A stretch of DNA of 14,659 nucleotides from an uncultured Oscillospiraceae bacterium (GCA_934486875.1 CAKSPU010000053.1:1-14659), one strand, 5' to 3'. Counted from the first letter of the stretch, positions 1 through 7,557 are shown. Notes: generated by a model not told the origin, from the letters alone. Numbers and translations: made by a program.

Positions 1-72
1 CCGGCAAAGGAGCTTGACGCAGAATGGGCTTATTTCAGCCGAGGATTTGTCTATAGGTTAATTGGTTATTAG
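1..72 (+). CDS. C-terminal end of an unidentified gene (partial)
   Basis: An open frame runs from the left edge of the window in frame 1 to a TAG at 70-72, giving about 23 residues that begin Pro-Ala-Lys-Glu-Leu-Asp-Ala-Glu-Trp. It would be the tail of a plus-strand gene converging on the methionine synthase gene, whose stop lies 2 nt further on. The fragment is too short to assign a family, and a 23-codon open frame can occur by chance. The neat tail-to-tail arrangement is the only support. A weak dyad (56-62 with 74-80) spans the junction, but it has no good T-tract. Confidence 0.35.
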   Translation, partial: PAKELDAEWAYFSRGFVYRLIGY

Positions 73-74
73 TA

Positions 75-2453
75 TTAACCGTATATCTGTCTTGCAGCGT
101 CAACGGTTGCCTTTGCGTCCTTTGCGTAGAAATCCGCACCGATCTTTTCGGCATATTCCGGGGTGAGAACAGCGCCGCCCACAACAATTTTTATCTTGGG
201 CTTTACCTTTCTCAGAAGCGCAATGGTCTCCTCCATAGATTTGAGGGTCGTGGTCATAAGAGCGGAAAGACCCACAAGCTTTACATCATCGGGCATTGCA
301 GCGTCAGCCACAGTCTGATACTCAACATCACGTCCAAGGTCGATGACCTCGTAGCCGTAGTTTTCAAGTAGCACCTTAACGATGTTCTTGCCGATGTCGT
401 GGATATCGCCCTTAACGGTAGCAAGGACGACCTTGCCCTTTGAAACGGAGTTTCCGTCCTTGCTTATCCTTGACTTTATGACCTCAAAAGCCGCCTGCGC
501 AACGCCTGCGGACAGGATAAGCTGGGGCAGGAAAATACGTCCGCTCTCAAAATCCGCACCTGTCTTGTCAAGAGCGGGGATAAGCATTTCGTCAACAATT
601 GTCATTGCATCGGTGGTCTCGAGAAGCTTTTCGGTAATTTCAGCACCGTCCTGCTTCAGACCGTTCTGCACCGCAAAGAGAAGTCCCTCGGGGCTTACGT
701 TCAGTCCTCCCGAAGCAGGCTTCGGAGCAGCTGCGGGAGCCATATTGTTATATGCCGCAATAAATTCCGCAGCGTTTTTGTCAATATTTGTCAGCAGCTT
801 GTACGCCCTTACCGCACCTGTCATTGCAGGAATGTTGGGATTTATGATAGGAAGATCAAGTCCGTGGGAAAGACATATCTGTAAGAAATTGCTGTTTATA
901 AGCTCACGGTTCGGCAGACCGAAGGAGATGTTCGATACACCGAGAACGGTTTTCAGCCCAAGCTCGTGCTTTACACGGTAAAGCGCATTGACCGTCTCCA
1001 TAACGCCCTCCTGCTCGGCGGAAGCGGTAAGAGTAAGACAGTCGATGAAAATATCCTGCTTGGGAATGCCCATAGACATAGCTCTGTTCATAATCTTCTT
1101 GGCAATCTCAAAGCGCTGTTCAGCCTTTTTCGGGATACCGTTCTCATCAAGCGCCAGTCCCACAACAGCCGCACCGTATTTTTGTACGATGGGCAGAATG
1201 GTCTCAAGAGATTTTTCCTCGCCGTTTACAGAATTGACGATAGCCTTGCCGTTATAAACCCTGAGAGCCGCTTCGATGACCTCGGGAATTGTGGAATCTA
1301 TCTGCAATGGCAGGTCTGTAACGCCCTGAAGAGCCTTGACGGTCTTTACCATCATAGCCTTTTCGTCAATGTCGGGGAGACCAACGTTAACGTCAAGGAT
1401 ATCCGCACCTGCACCTGCCTGCTCGATAGCCTGACCGAGAATGTAGTTGATGTCATTGTTTTTCAGAGCTTCCTTAAAGCGCTTTTTACCTGTGGGATTG
1501 ATGCGCTCGCCGATAATTCTGGGCTGATCTATAACGCTGGTGTTTGCATATGAACATACCGCAGAGGGGATATTGACCGTTCTTTGAACAAAATGCTCGG
1601 TGCTCAGTTTTTCGGTGAGAGCCTTTATGTATTCGGGGCTCGTTCCGCAGCAGCCGCCCAGTATCTTTACACCAAGGTGGGAAAATTTCGCCGCAGCCTC
1701 TGCAAATTCGTCGGGTGTGACATTGTAAAGATTTGTGTTCGGGTCGGGAAGTCCCGCATTGGGCTTGACAGCCACAGGCAGGGTAGTCCAGCGGCATATC
1801 TCCTCAACTACGGGCATAAGCTCTCTGGGACCGAGCGAGCAGTTAACGCCCACAGCGTCTGCGCCGAGTCCTTCAAGGGTAAGAGCCATTGCCGGGCAGG
1901 AGCAGCCTGTGAATGTTCTGCCGTTCTGCTCAAAGGTCATCGTGCAGATAACGGGCTTGTCGGAATTTTCCTTTGCGGCGAGAAGAGCCGCCTTGACCTC
2001 GTAAAGGTCGGTCATAGTTTCAAGTACGATAAGATCAGCGTCCTCAGCAGCGAGTATCTGCTCCCTGAAAATATCGTAAGCCTCTTCAAAGGAAAGACTT
2101 CCCGTAGGTTCAAGAAGCTGACCGATAGGACCCAGATCAAGAGCCGTAAAAGCCTGCTTTCCGCTTTTTGCGCAGGCTTTTTTCGCACAGGCAATGCCCG
2201 CACGGATAAGCTCTTCGGCTGAGTGACCGCTGCCCTCAAGCTTGTATCGGTTTGCGCCGAAGGTATTTGCATAAACTATATCCGAACCCGCTTCAAGGTA
2301 CATCGAGTGTATATTTTCGATTATCTCGGGGTGGGTAATGTTCAGAAGCTCGGGTATCTCGCCCGTTTTAAGACCGCTTTTCTGGAGCATTGTTCCCATT
2401 GCACCGTCTAAAAATACAAATTCACGTTCGGATAAAAATTTTTTAAGATCCAC
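75..2453 (-). CDS. metH: Cobalamin-dependent methionine synthase core (homocysteine, pterin and B12 domains; no activation domain)
   Basis: This protein transfers the methyl group of 5-methyl-THF via cobalamin to homocysteine to make methionine, in the cytoplasm. With the GTG start at 2453 it has 792 residues. The homocysteine domain comes first, with DGAMGTMLQ near residue 17 and the zinc-ligand cysteines in GVNCS (Cys205) and GGCCG (Cys268/269). The pterin-binding domain follows (GERINPTGKKRF near 315, then ILDVNVG). The cobalamin module starts near residue 590, and DIHDIG (Asp683, His685, Gly688) supplies the base-off cobalt ligand. An Ala/Pro-rich linker lies near 573-582. Full-length MetH is about 1,200 residues; here the chain ends after the B12 domain, and the reactivation domain is encoded by the adjacent gene. 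I chose the GTG because AGAGAGGG lies just upstream; the upstream ATG at 2489 adds 12 unlikely residues. It overlaps the preceding gene by 11 bp, which suggests translational coupling. No S-box or T-box is visible. Confidence 0.93.
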   Translation of the reverse strand: MDLKKFLSEREFVFLDGAMGTMLQKSGLKTGEIPELLNITHPEIIENIHSMYLEAGSDIVYANTFGANRYKLEGSGHSAEELIRAGIACAKKACAKSGKQAFTALDLGPIGQLLEPTGSLSFEEAYDIFREQILAAEDADLIVLETMTDLYEVKAALLAAKENSDKPVICTMTFEQNGRTFTGCSCPAMALTLEGLGADAVGVNCSLGPRELMPVVEEICRWTTLPVAVKPNAGLPDPNTNLYNVTPDEFAEAAAKFSHLGVKILGGCCGTSPEYIKALTEKLSTEHFVQRTVNIPSAVCSYANTSVIDQPRIIGERINPTGKKRFKEALKNNDINYILGQAIEQAGAGADILDVNVGLPDIDEKAMMVKTVKALQGVTDLPLQIDSTIPEVIEAALRVYNGKAIVNSVNGEEKSLETILPIVQKYGAAVVGLALDENGIPKKAEQRFEIAKKIMNRAMSMGIPKQDIFIDCLTLTASAEQEGVMETVNALYRVKHELGLKTVLGVSNISFGLPNRELINSNFLQICLSHGLDLPIINPNIPAMTGAVRAYKLLTNIDKNAAEFIAAYNNMAPAAAPKPASGGLNVSPEGLLFAVQNGLKQDGAEITEKLLETTDAMTIVDEMLIPALDKTGADFESGRIFLPQLILSAGVAQAAFEVIKSRISKDGNSVSKGKVVLATVKGDIHDIGKNIVKVLLENYGYEVIDLGRDVEYQTVADAAMPDDVKLVGLSALMTTTLKSMEETIALLRKVKPKIKIVVGGAVLTPEYAEKIGADFYAKDAKATVDAARQIYG

Positions 2454-3120
2454 AGTGGAGCCCTCTCTTTCTGAATTGGCAGCGCTCACGCATATTGCAG
2501 GTGATACAGCCCCTTTTGCGCTGTGGCAGGGGAGCTTCGGAGGTGCCGATAACGGCAGTGACCGATTTGACGGGAGTAAGCATTCGGCTGTCCGATGTAC
2601 ACAGACCTATTTTCCTCGGAGCGTCAAGAACGTCAAGAAGCTGCTTCTGAACATCAATGGGGAAATCGCCGTAGCCGGGGGAGTATCTCCAGGTGAAATA
2701 TTTCCCGGGAAATTCGTCTCGTATGAGCTTTTCGGCTTCATTTATGACCTGTTCCACCGCCGCTCCCGCAAACGCATCAGCAATGACCGCCTTTGCCATA
2801 TCCTCAATTTGCAGCACACGTATGAGCCTGTCGGCCTCGCTCCCAACGGTGGCGCACATAAGTATGATCCCTGTGCAGCCTTCAAGATGCTCCGCAATTT
2901 CTTTTCCCTCCAGTGGCAGTGTGCAGCCATTTATAACAGGTCTGCCGCCTGAATCCGAAAGAGGAAAATATTTGTACAGAAATTTCGGCGCAATGACTTC
3001 AAGAAGTCTTTTTTCGCATTCATCAAGATATGCCGCCGCAGTTTCGCCGATATTTTTTTCATCGGTGCAGGCAAGATATCTCAGCGCTTCGTTTCGGTCG
3101 ATGTGTTCGAGCTTTATCAT
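2443..3120 (-). CDS. Free-standing methionine synthase activation (AdoMet-binding) domain protein
   Basis: This 225-residue protein matches the C-terminal activation domain of MetH, which binds S-adenosylmethionine and reductively remethylates cobalamin that has been oxidised to the inactive cob(II) state. The signature is RYSPGYGDFPI (residues 145-155), the AdoMet-binding segment of this family, followed by LTPVKSVTAVIG (181-192), also typical. In E. coli this domain is fused to MetH; here it is separate and sits directly upstream of the MetH core. The C-terminus carries a cysteine cluster (Cys205, Cys208, Cys214, Cys223, with Arg/Lys between) absent from the E. coli enzyme, which could bind a metal or a redox partner. 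Its ATG overlaps the metF stop as TAATG, and its stop lies inside the start region of metH, so expression of the three genes should be tightly coupled. Confidence 0.9.
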   Translation of the reverse strand: MIKLEHIDRNEALRYLACTDEKNIGETAAAYLDECEKRLLEVIAPKFLYKYFPLSDSGGRPVINGCTLPLEGKEIAEHLEGCTGIILMCATVGSEADRLIRVLQIEDMAKAVIADAFAGAAVEQVINEAEKLIRDEFPGKYFTWRYSPGYGDFPIDVQKQLLDVLDAPRKIGLCTSDSRMLTPVKSVTAVIGTSEAPLPQRKRGCITCNMRERCQFRKRGLHCGS

Positions 3121-3980
3121 TACAGCAGTCCCTTTACAGCGGAGTAAATTTTTTCGGCAACGTAAGGGTTGTTCATCGTGTAAAGATGTATTCCGTCAGC
3201 GCCCCCTGCAATAAGGTCGGCTATCTGGTCAACAGCATATGCTATACCCGCATCTCTCATAGCTTCGGGGGAATTTTCATACTTCGCCATCATTCGTGAG
3301 AATTTCGCAGGCAGGCTTGCCCCGCACATTGACACCATACGCTCTATCTGCTTTTTGTTGATAACGGGCATAATTCCCGCTTCAATGGGCACATTAACTC
3401 CCGCTATCCTTGCCTTTTCAAGGAAATCGAAAAATGTGCTGTTGTCGAAGAAAAGCTGGGACATAAGGTGTTCAGCGCCTGCATCGACCTTTTCCTTAAG
3501 ATGACGTATATCGGTAACCATATCGGGAGCTTCAATGTGGCATTCGGGGTAGCAGGCGGCTGAAATGTGGAAGTCGCCCCTTTCCCTGATGTATGAGATA
3601 AGCTCACAGGCATAGCTGAAATCGTGCTTGGGAGGGCGCTCGGGGTTGATGTCGCCTCTCAGGGCAAGGATATTTTCGATACCTCTCTTTTTGAAGTCAT
3701 CAAGGAGAATGTCAATGTCCTCACGGGTGTTGCTCACGCAGGTAAGGTGAGCGCAGGACTCGATACCCAGATCATTTTTGATGTATGATGCGATCTCGCC
3801 TGTAATGTTATCGCCCGATGTGCCCCCTGCACCGTAGGTAACGCTGATAAATGCAGGGTCGAGGGCTTTTAAACTGTCAAGTGTGGTGTATATGGTGTCG
3901 GCGGGCATATTTTTCTTGGGAGGAAATACCTCGCAGGAGAAAACACATCTTCCGCTGCCAAAAAGCTGAGATAATTTCAT
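3120..3980 (-). CDS. metF: Methylenetetrahydrofolate reductase
   Basis: This protein reduces 5,10-methylene-THF to 5-methyl-THF, the methyl donor for the MetH encoded downstream. The 286-residue length suits bacterial MetF, a flavin-dependent TIM barrel. Visible family motifs are SCEVFPPK near residue 16 (with the catalytic Glu), VTYGAGG near 48, LALRGD near 107, ACYPECH near 142, SQLFFDN near 173 and GIHLYTMN near 264. The start is the ATG at 3980, which has AAAGGAA about 6 nt upstream; an upstream in-frame ATG would add 22 residues overlapping the neighbouring gene. The stop codon shares one base with the next ATG (TAATG). Only 34 nt separate it from the esterase gene upstream, so all four genes are probably co-transcribed, although metF could have its own weak promoter inside the esterase gene. 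MetF and MetH being adjacent supports both assignments. Confidence 0.95.
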   Translation of the reverse strand: MKLSQLFGSGRCVFSCEVFPPKKNMPADTIYTTLDSLKALDPAFISVTYGAGGTSGDNITGEIASYIKNDLGIESCAHLTCVSNTREDIDILLDDFKKRGIENILALRGDINPERPPKHDFSYACELISYIRERGDFHISAACYPECHIEAPDMVTDIRHLKEKVDAGAEHLMSQLFFDNSTFFDFLEKARIAGVNVPIEAGIMPVINKKQIERMVSMCGASLPAKFSRMMAKYENSPEAMRDAGIAYAVDQIADLIAGGADGIHLYTMNNPYVAEKIYSAVKGLL

Positions 3981-4014
3981 AGAATTCCTTTCGTGGTGTG
4001 CTGTAACGAAAAAA

Positions 4015-5544
4015 TTATGCCTGAGGATTTGTTCTGAAAGGCGCAACGGGGAGACCGTTTTTGCCGAAGAGAGTTACCTCGGAGTAGTTTACCCATCTGA
4101 AACGGGCATATTTGGGCTCCCTGACCTCGGGGCTTGTAAGGCGTATCTTTCCGCCGCTCAGTATCTGAGCCGCAGCGGGCTTGTATTCCTTGTCGTCTCC
4201 CGCAACCTCGAAGCCGCTTGGGGTGTCCTCGTTTCTAAGGTCAAAGCCGTCGGCAGCGTACTTAAATTCAAGAATGAAGCAGTCCTCCTCGGGGTATGAG
4301 CGGTAGTAAACGGGACCGTAAGCCTCGGCAGCGGAAAGTTTGCCGTAAACGTGATACATAGCCTGCATTTCAAGGCGGTCGCCTACGGGAACCTTGTTGA
4401 CGGGGTGAATGTTTCCGTATTCGCCGCAGTCAAGGATAACTGCTATTCCTGTGTTTGCGGTGGTAAGATGAGTGTTCATCTGAGCCTCTCTGATAAGGCA
4501 CCAGTTCTTCCTGTCGACCTCGTCACGGTTTATGAACATAGGAAGCTGAACGATCATAAAGGGCATCTCAGGGTCGTTCCAGTCAGTTCTCCACTGAGCA
4601 ATAAGCATTTTAAGGAGCTTTTCATACATCTGGGGCTTGTGGTCATCGGATTCGCCCTGATAGTAGATAAAGCCCTTTGCGCTGTAGGGAGCTATTCTTT
4701 TGAGCATAGTTTCATAAAGTCCGCCTGCTCTGAATGGAGACTTCGGACCGAGGGGCTCGGGCCATCTCGAAGGACTGCCTGCATATTCCTGAGCGTCCGC
4801 CCAGCTGCCCTCGGGATTTTTTTCGTAAAATTCATTTATTTTCGGGTTCCATTCAGCTTCCCACTCACGGTATTCACGAAGCTCCTTAAGATACTGCTCG
4901 AAGGACTTGCCCTCCATAGCCTTGTTGTATTCGTCAACATAAGTTTTTGTGTCCTCATCTCTTACGAGATTTTTCGTGTCGATCCAGTTTGAAGCGGAGG
5001 TACCACCCCAGTTGCAGCCGATAATGCCTACAGTGATGCCAAGATCAGCCGCAAGCTTTTTGCCGAAATAATATCCCACAGCCGACCAGCAGCGTGAATT
5101 TTCCTCGGAGGGAAGAGCCCAGCCGCCGTTTTTCTCGTCAATGTAGAAAAATTCGTCTATGTAAGGATTTTTCTTGGTGTAGTAGAAGCGGACATTTGAG
5201 CTTTCGCAGACCTTGAGCTCGTCCTTGCCGTGGCATTCGTTCTGGAGTTCAAGCTCCATATTTGACTGACCGCCTGCTATCCACACCTCGCCTATCATAA
5301 TGTCGCTGATAGTAAGACTTTCCGAGCCATCGGTGATCTTCAGCTCGTAAGGACCGCCGTAGGTGTTTACAGGAGGAAAAGTTATCTGCCAGCAATTGTC
5401 GATGCACATTGTATCGGCAGTGTAGCCGCAGAAGCTTGCGGTTATTTTCCTGTCACTGTAATCGTGACCCCATATAACTATGGGCTTGCCCATCTGAACG
5501 ACCATATGATCCGTAAAAATTGCTGCTGCTGTAAGTGCTCCCAT
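4015..5544 (-). CDS. SGNH-type carbohydrate O-acetylesterase ('sialate O-acetylesterase' family)
   Basis: This predicted esterase removes O-acetyl groups from sugars. The 509 residues show the family layout: an N-terminal beta region with FTDHMVVQMGKPIVIWG, then GEVWIAGGQSNME with the nucleophile Ser94, then VGIIGCNWGGTSASNW (oxyanion region), GFIYYQGESD, and GNIHPVNKVPVGDRL, which carries the likely catalytic His. No signal peptide is visible, so it should act in the cytoplasm on imported acetylated oligosaccharides; acetyl-xylan or other plant-derived sugars are as likely as sialic acid. The start at 5544 is preceded by AAAGGGG about 10 nt upstream; the ATG at 5592 would add 16 unlikely residues. 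It sits at the head of the methionine cluster, with a promoter at 5597-5625 and 34 nt before metF. There is no obvious metabolic link, so co-transcription may be incidental. Substrate is not predictable from sequence. Confidence 0.88.
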   Translation of the reverse strand: MGALTAAAIFTDHMVVQMGKPIVIWGHDYSDRKITASFCGYTADTMCIDNCWQITFPPVNTYGGPYELKITDGSESLTISDIMIGEVWIAGGQSNMELELQNECHGKDELKVCESSNVRFYYTKKNPYIDEFFYIDEKNGGWALPSEENSRCWSAVGYYFGKKLAADLGITVGIIGCNWGGTSASNWIDTKNLVRDEDTKTYVDEYNKAMEGKSFEQYLKELREYREWEAEWNPKINEFYEKNPEGSWADAQEYAGSPSRWPEPLGPKSPFRAGGLYETMLKRIAPYSAKGFIYYQGESDDHKPQMYEKLLKMLIAQWRTDWNDPEMPFMIVQLPMFINRDEVDRKNWCLIREAQMNTHLTTANTGIAVILDCGEYGNIHPVNKVPVGDRLEMQAMYHVYGKLSAAEAYGPVYYRSYPEEDCFILEFKYAADGFDLRNEDTPSGFEVAGDDKEYKPAAAQILSGGKIRLTSPEVREPKYARFRWVNYSEVTLFGKNGLPVAPFRTNPQA

Positions 5545-5596
5545 TTTATTTTGACCCCTTTCGGTATAATATGTGAAAATGCATTTATTCAACTTA

Positions 5597-5625
5597 ATTT
5601 TACAACATATTTCCTATAAAATCAA
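5597..5625 (-). promoter_or_regulatory. Predicted sigma-A promoter for the esterase-metF-metH cluster
   Basis: On the minus strand, TTGATT (5625-5620) and TAAAAT (5602-5597) are separated by 17 nt. The start would be about 50 nt upstream of the esterase ATG. This leaves too short a leader for an S-box or T-box, so methionine control, if any, is not of those kinds. The assignment rests on hexamer matches and spacing only. Confidence 0.55.
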
Positions 5626-5663
5626 TAGTATCCGATTAAAATTTACATACGTTAAAAAAATGC

Positions 5664-5692
5664 TTGACAAATGATAATGAACGTGTTATAAT
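5664..5692 (+). promoter_or_regulatory. Near-perfect sigma-A promoter of the ABC-F leader
   Basis: TTGACA (5664-5669) and TATAAT (5687-5692) are both exact consensus hexamers, separated by exactly 17 nt. The start site should fall near 5699, about 310 nt upstream of the ABC-F start codon. Such a strong constitutive promoter before a resistance gene makes sense if output is limited downstream by attenuation. Confidence 0.85.
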
Positions 5693-5724
5693 GACTTCAA
5701 TAAATTTCGCAAAGGAGTGTTAAG

Positions 5725-5736
5725 ATGCGCAGATAA
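5725..5736 (+). CDS. Three-codon leader ORF (Met-Arg-Arg)
   Basis: ATG CGC AGA TAA lies 7 nt after a strong AAAGGAG (5711-5717), about 25 nt from the predicted transcript start. A consensus Shine-Dalgarno with ideal spacing on a three-codon frame is unlikely to be chance at this location. Leader ORFs of ABC-F and erm resistance genes act as ribosome-stalling sensors, and drugs of the type countered by Lsa/Vga-like proteins block the first peptide bonds, so a minimal ORF would be enough. Function is inferred from position. The same frame stays open beyond the TAA to 5829, which is probably coincidental. Confidence 0.55.
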   Translation: MRR

Positions 5737-5942
5737 TTTCCGATAATTTTTGTTACGCAAATTAAATTTAACCGCTTTTTATGCGGTCTGTTTGCCGTGC
5801 AATTTTATTCGGGAATATCGGTCTCTTAACGCTGTCGCTTTGTTTTAGAGTGTTTGCGGCGGGTGAGCCTTTGTGCGCATTCTGCTCCGTGAACCGTTCC
5901 CGTATAAACGGTGTAAAACAGGAATACTATCTTGATTAGTAT

Positions 5943-5985
5943 GGCAGCTTCGGGCTAATTTTCCCGCAGCTGCCTTTTTGTTTTT
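5943..5985 (+). terminator. Intrinsic terminator in the leader (attenuator)
   Basis: GGCAGC (5943-5948) pairs with GCTGCC (5969-5974), and inside it CGGG (5951-5954) pairs with CCCG (5963-5966). The hairpin is followed directly by T5-G-T5 (5975-5985). It lies between the promoter at 5664 and the ABC-F start codon at 6010, with no other gene between, so it must stop most transcripts early unless it is disrupted. Confidence 0.8.
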
Positions 5986-6009
5986 GCACGGCTGAAAGGG
6001 GAGTTGTTT

Positions 6010-7506
6010 ATGTCAGTTATTTCAGTAAATTCGCTGACCTTCGGCTATGACGGGGCAGCGGACAACATTTTTGAGAATATAGATCTACAGCTCGATACAG
6101 ACTGGAGACTCGGTCTCACAGGGCGCAACGGACGGGGAAAGACCACATTTCTCCGACTTCTTTCGGGGGAGCTTGAATACAGCGGAAATATCACCTCCTC
6201 GGTGGATTTCTACCGCTTTCCCTTTGTTCCCGAAGATGACAGTCTGCCTGCTATAGACATTATCCGCAGTATATGCAGCGGCAGAGAGGACTGGGAGATA
6301 GACTGCGAGCTGTCAGAGCTCGGGCTTGACCCGACTGCTGCGGAAAGACCGCTTTGCACCCTTTCGGGCGGCGAGAGAACAAAGCTTCTCCTTGCCGCAA
6401 TGTTCCTTGCGGAAAACCGTTTCCTGCTCATTGATGAGCCGACGGACAATCTTGACTCGGAAACAAGAGAGCTTATCGGCAATTATCTTTCCCGCAAAAG
6501 CGGCTTTATCCTTGTTTCCCACGACAGAGCCTTGCTTGACCGCTGCACCGACCATATTATGAGCATTGACCGCAGCCGCATAACCGTCACCAAGGGCAAT
6601 TACAGCGTGTGGCAGCGTGAAAAGGAGCTGTCCGACAGCCGTGAGCTTGAAGAAAACAGGCGGCTCAGAAAGGAGATATCCCGACTTACCGATGCCGCAA
6701 AGCGTTCCGCCGAATGGGCAGACCGTTCCGAAAGAAAGAAGATAGGCTTTGAGCCGACAAAGGTCGAAAAATCACTGACACGCCGTGCCTATGAGGGGGC
6801 AAAATCCAAGAAAGCAATGGCAAGGGCAAAGGCATTTGAGGAAAGGAGCCTTAAAGCCGCAGAAGAAAAATCCAAGCTTTTAAAGGATATTGAAAAAGCC
6901 GATGCCGTCAGCATATCGCCTCTTGAATTTCACAGCAGCGTTATCCTTTCAGCTGATAAATTCGGCTTGTCGGTGGGCGGCAGACAGCTTTTTGAGGGAA
7001 AGACCTTTGACGTAAAACAAGGAGAGGTCACGGCTCTCTGCGGAAATAACGGCTGCGGAAAATCCACATTTATAAAATTTATCTGCGGTGAAAGGGAGGG
7101 AATGACTTCATCGGGGCAGCTTATCATTCCGTCGGGGCTGATAATATCCTACGCCTCCCAGAGTGCCGAGCATCTGAAAGGCACTCTGGCTGAATATGCT
7201 GAAAGCCTTGATATCGACCTGACCCGATTTCTCACTATACTCCGAAAGCTTGATTTCGGCAGGCAGCATTTTGCCGTCCGCCTTGAAGATATGAGCACAG
7301 GTCAGCGGAAAAAAGCCCGGCTTGCCGCCAGCCTCGCCGCAAGAGCGCATCTGTATGTATGGGACGAGCCGCTTAATTTCATTGATGTTATTTCACGGAC
7401 GCAGATAGAGGAGCTTATAAAAAGCTGCCGCCCCACCCTTATTTTTGCCGAGCACGATGAAATGTTCAGGCGGAATGTAGGTGCAAAGGAAATAATGCTT
7501 CCGTAA
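6010..7506 (+). CDS. ABC-F ribosome-protection ATPase, Lsa/Vga-like
   Basis: A 498-residue protein with two ATP-binding domains and no membrane segments, which is the ABC-F architecture. Domain 1 has Walker A GRNGRGKT (38-45), signature LSGGE (118-122) and Walker B FLLIDEPTDNLD (138-149). A charged helical linker spans about 195-300; in this family it reaches the peptidyl-transferase centre and decides drug specificity. Domain 2 has Walker A GNNGCGKS (345-352), signature MSTGQ (428-432) and Walker B LYVWDEPLNFIDV (448-460). The WDEPLN.IDV form is typical of Lsa/Vga-type resistance factors, which dislodge lincosamides, streptogramin A and pleuromutilins from the ribosome. The ATG at 6010 has AAAGGGGAG ending 6 nt upstream; a TTG at 6004 is possible but poorer. 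Expression is probably governed by the upstream attenuator. The drug spectrum is an inference from family resemblance; a housekeeping ABC-F role cannot be excluded. Confidence 0.88.
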   Translation: MSVISVNSLTFGYDGAADNIFENIDLQLDTDWRLGLTGRNGRGKTTFLRLLSGELEYSGNITSSVDFYRFPFVPEDDSLPAIDIIRSICSGREDWEIDCELSELGLDPTAAERPLCTLSGGERTKLLLAAMFLAENRFLLIDEPTDNLDSETRELIGNYLSRKSGFILVSHDRALLDRCTDHIMSIDRSRITVTKGNYSVWQREKELSDSRELEENRRLRKEISRLTDAAKRSAEWADRSERKKIGFEPTKVEKSLTRRAYEGAKSKKAMARAKAFEERSLKAAEEKSKLLKDIEKADAVSISPLEFHSSVILSADKFGLSVGGRQLFEGKTFDVKQGEVTALCGNNGCGKSTFIKFICGEREGMTSSGQLIIPSGLIISYASQSAEHLKGTLAEYAESLDIDLTRFLTILRKLDFGRQHFAVRLEDMSTGQRKKARLAASLAARAHLYVWDEPLNFIDVISRTQIEELIKSCRPTLIFAEHDEMFRRNVGAKEIMLP

Positions 7507-7521
7507 CGGAATAAAACGTTT

Positions 7522-7557
7522 TTTTGAGCAGTTGTTTTACAGCTGCTCAAAATTTTT
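7522..7557 (+). terminator. Intrinsic terminator after the ABC-F gene
   Basis: TTTTGAGCAG (7522-7531) pairs with CTGCTCAAAA (7543-7552), extended inward by a T-G wobble and TGT/ACA, and is followed by a T-rich run. It separates the ABC-F unit from the GntR operon. Confidence 0.85.

Larger units (their letters stand above)
5693..6003 (+). promoter_or_regulatory. Structured attenuator leader of the ABC-F gene
   Basis: This 300-nt untranslated leader contains the three-codon ORF and then several dyads: ACCGC/GCGGT (5771-5775 with 5783-5787), ACCGTT/AACGGT (5893-5898 with 5907-5912), and ATACTA/TAGTAT (5924-5929 with 5937-5942). It ends with an intrinsic terminator (5943-5985). A GCGGCGGG near 5860 could pair with CCCGCAGC (5963-5970) with one mismatch and so act as an antiterminator; this is speculative. 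The layout fits drug-induced transcription attenuation as known for other ABC-F and erm genes. No matching Rfam class was recognised by eye. Confidence 0.6.

Noticed and set aside
56..80. Terminator for metH or the left-edge gene
   Set aside because: The GGTTAAT/ATTAACC dyad is A/T-rich with an 11-nt loop and no T-tract; too weak to call.
382..2952. Long plus-strand open frames opposite metH and the activation gene (up to 212 codons)
   Set aside because: They mirror codon bias of the minus-strand genes, lack ribosome binding sites, resemble no family, and the minus-strand proteins are recognised beyond doubt.
4351..4992. 213-codon plus-strand frame opposite the esterase gene
   Set aside because: Shadow of a recognised SGNH esterase; no ribosome binding site or plausible product.
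5545..5700. SAM (S-box) riboswitch or T-box upstream of the methionine cluster
   Set aside because: The minus-strand leader is only about 50 nt from the predicted start, and no multi-helix core or T-box sequence is visible.
5717..5746. Alternative leader ORF from GTG 5717
   Set aside because: The GTG lies inside the AAAGGAG ribosome binding site, so it has no site of its own; the ATG at 5725 is much better placed.
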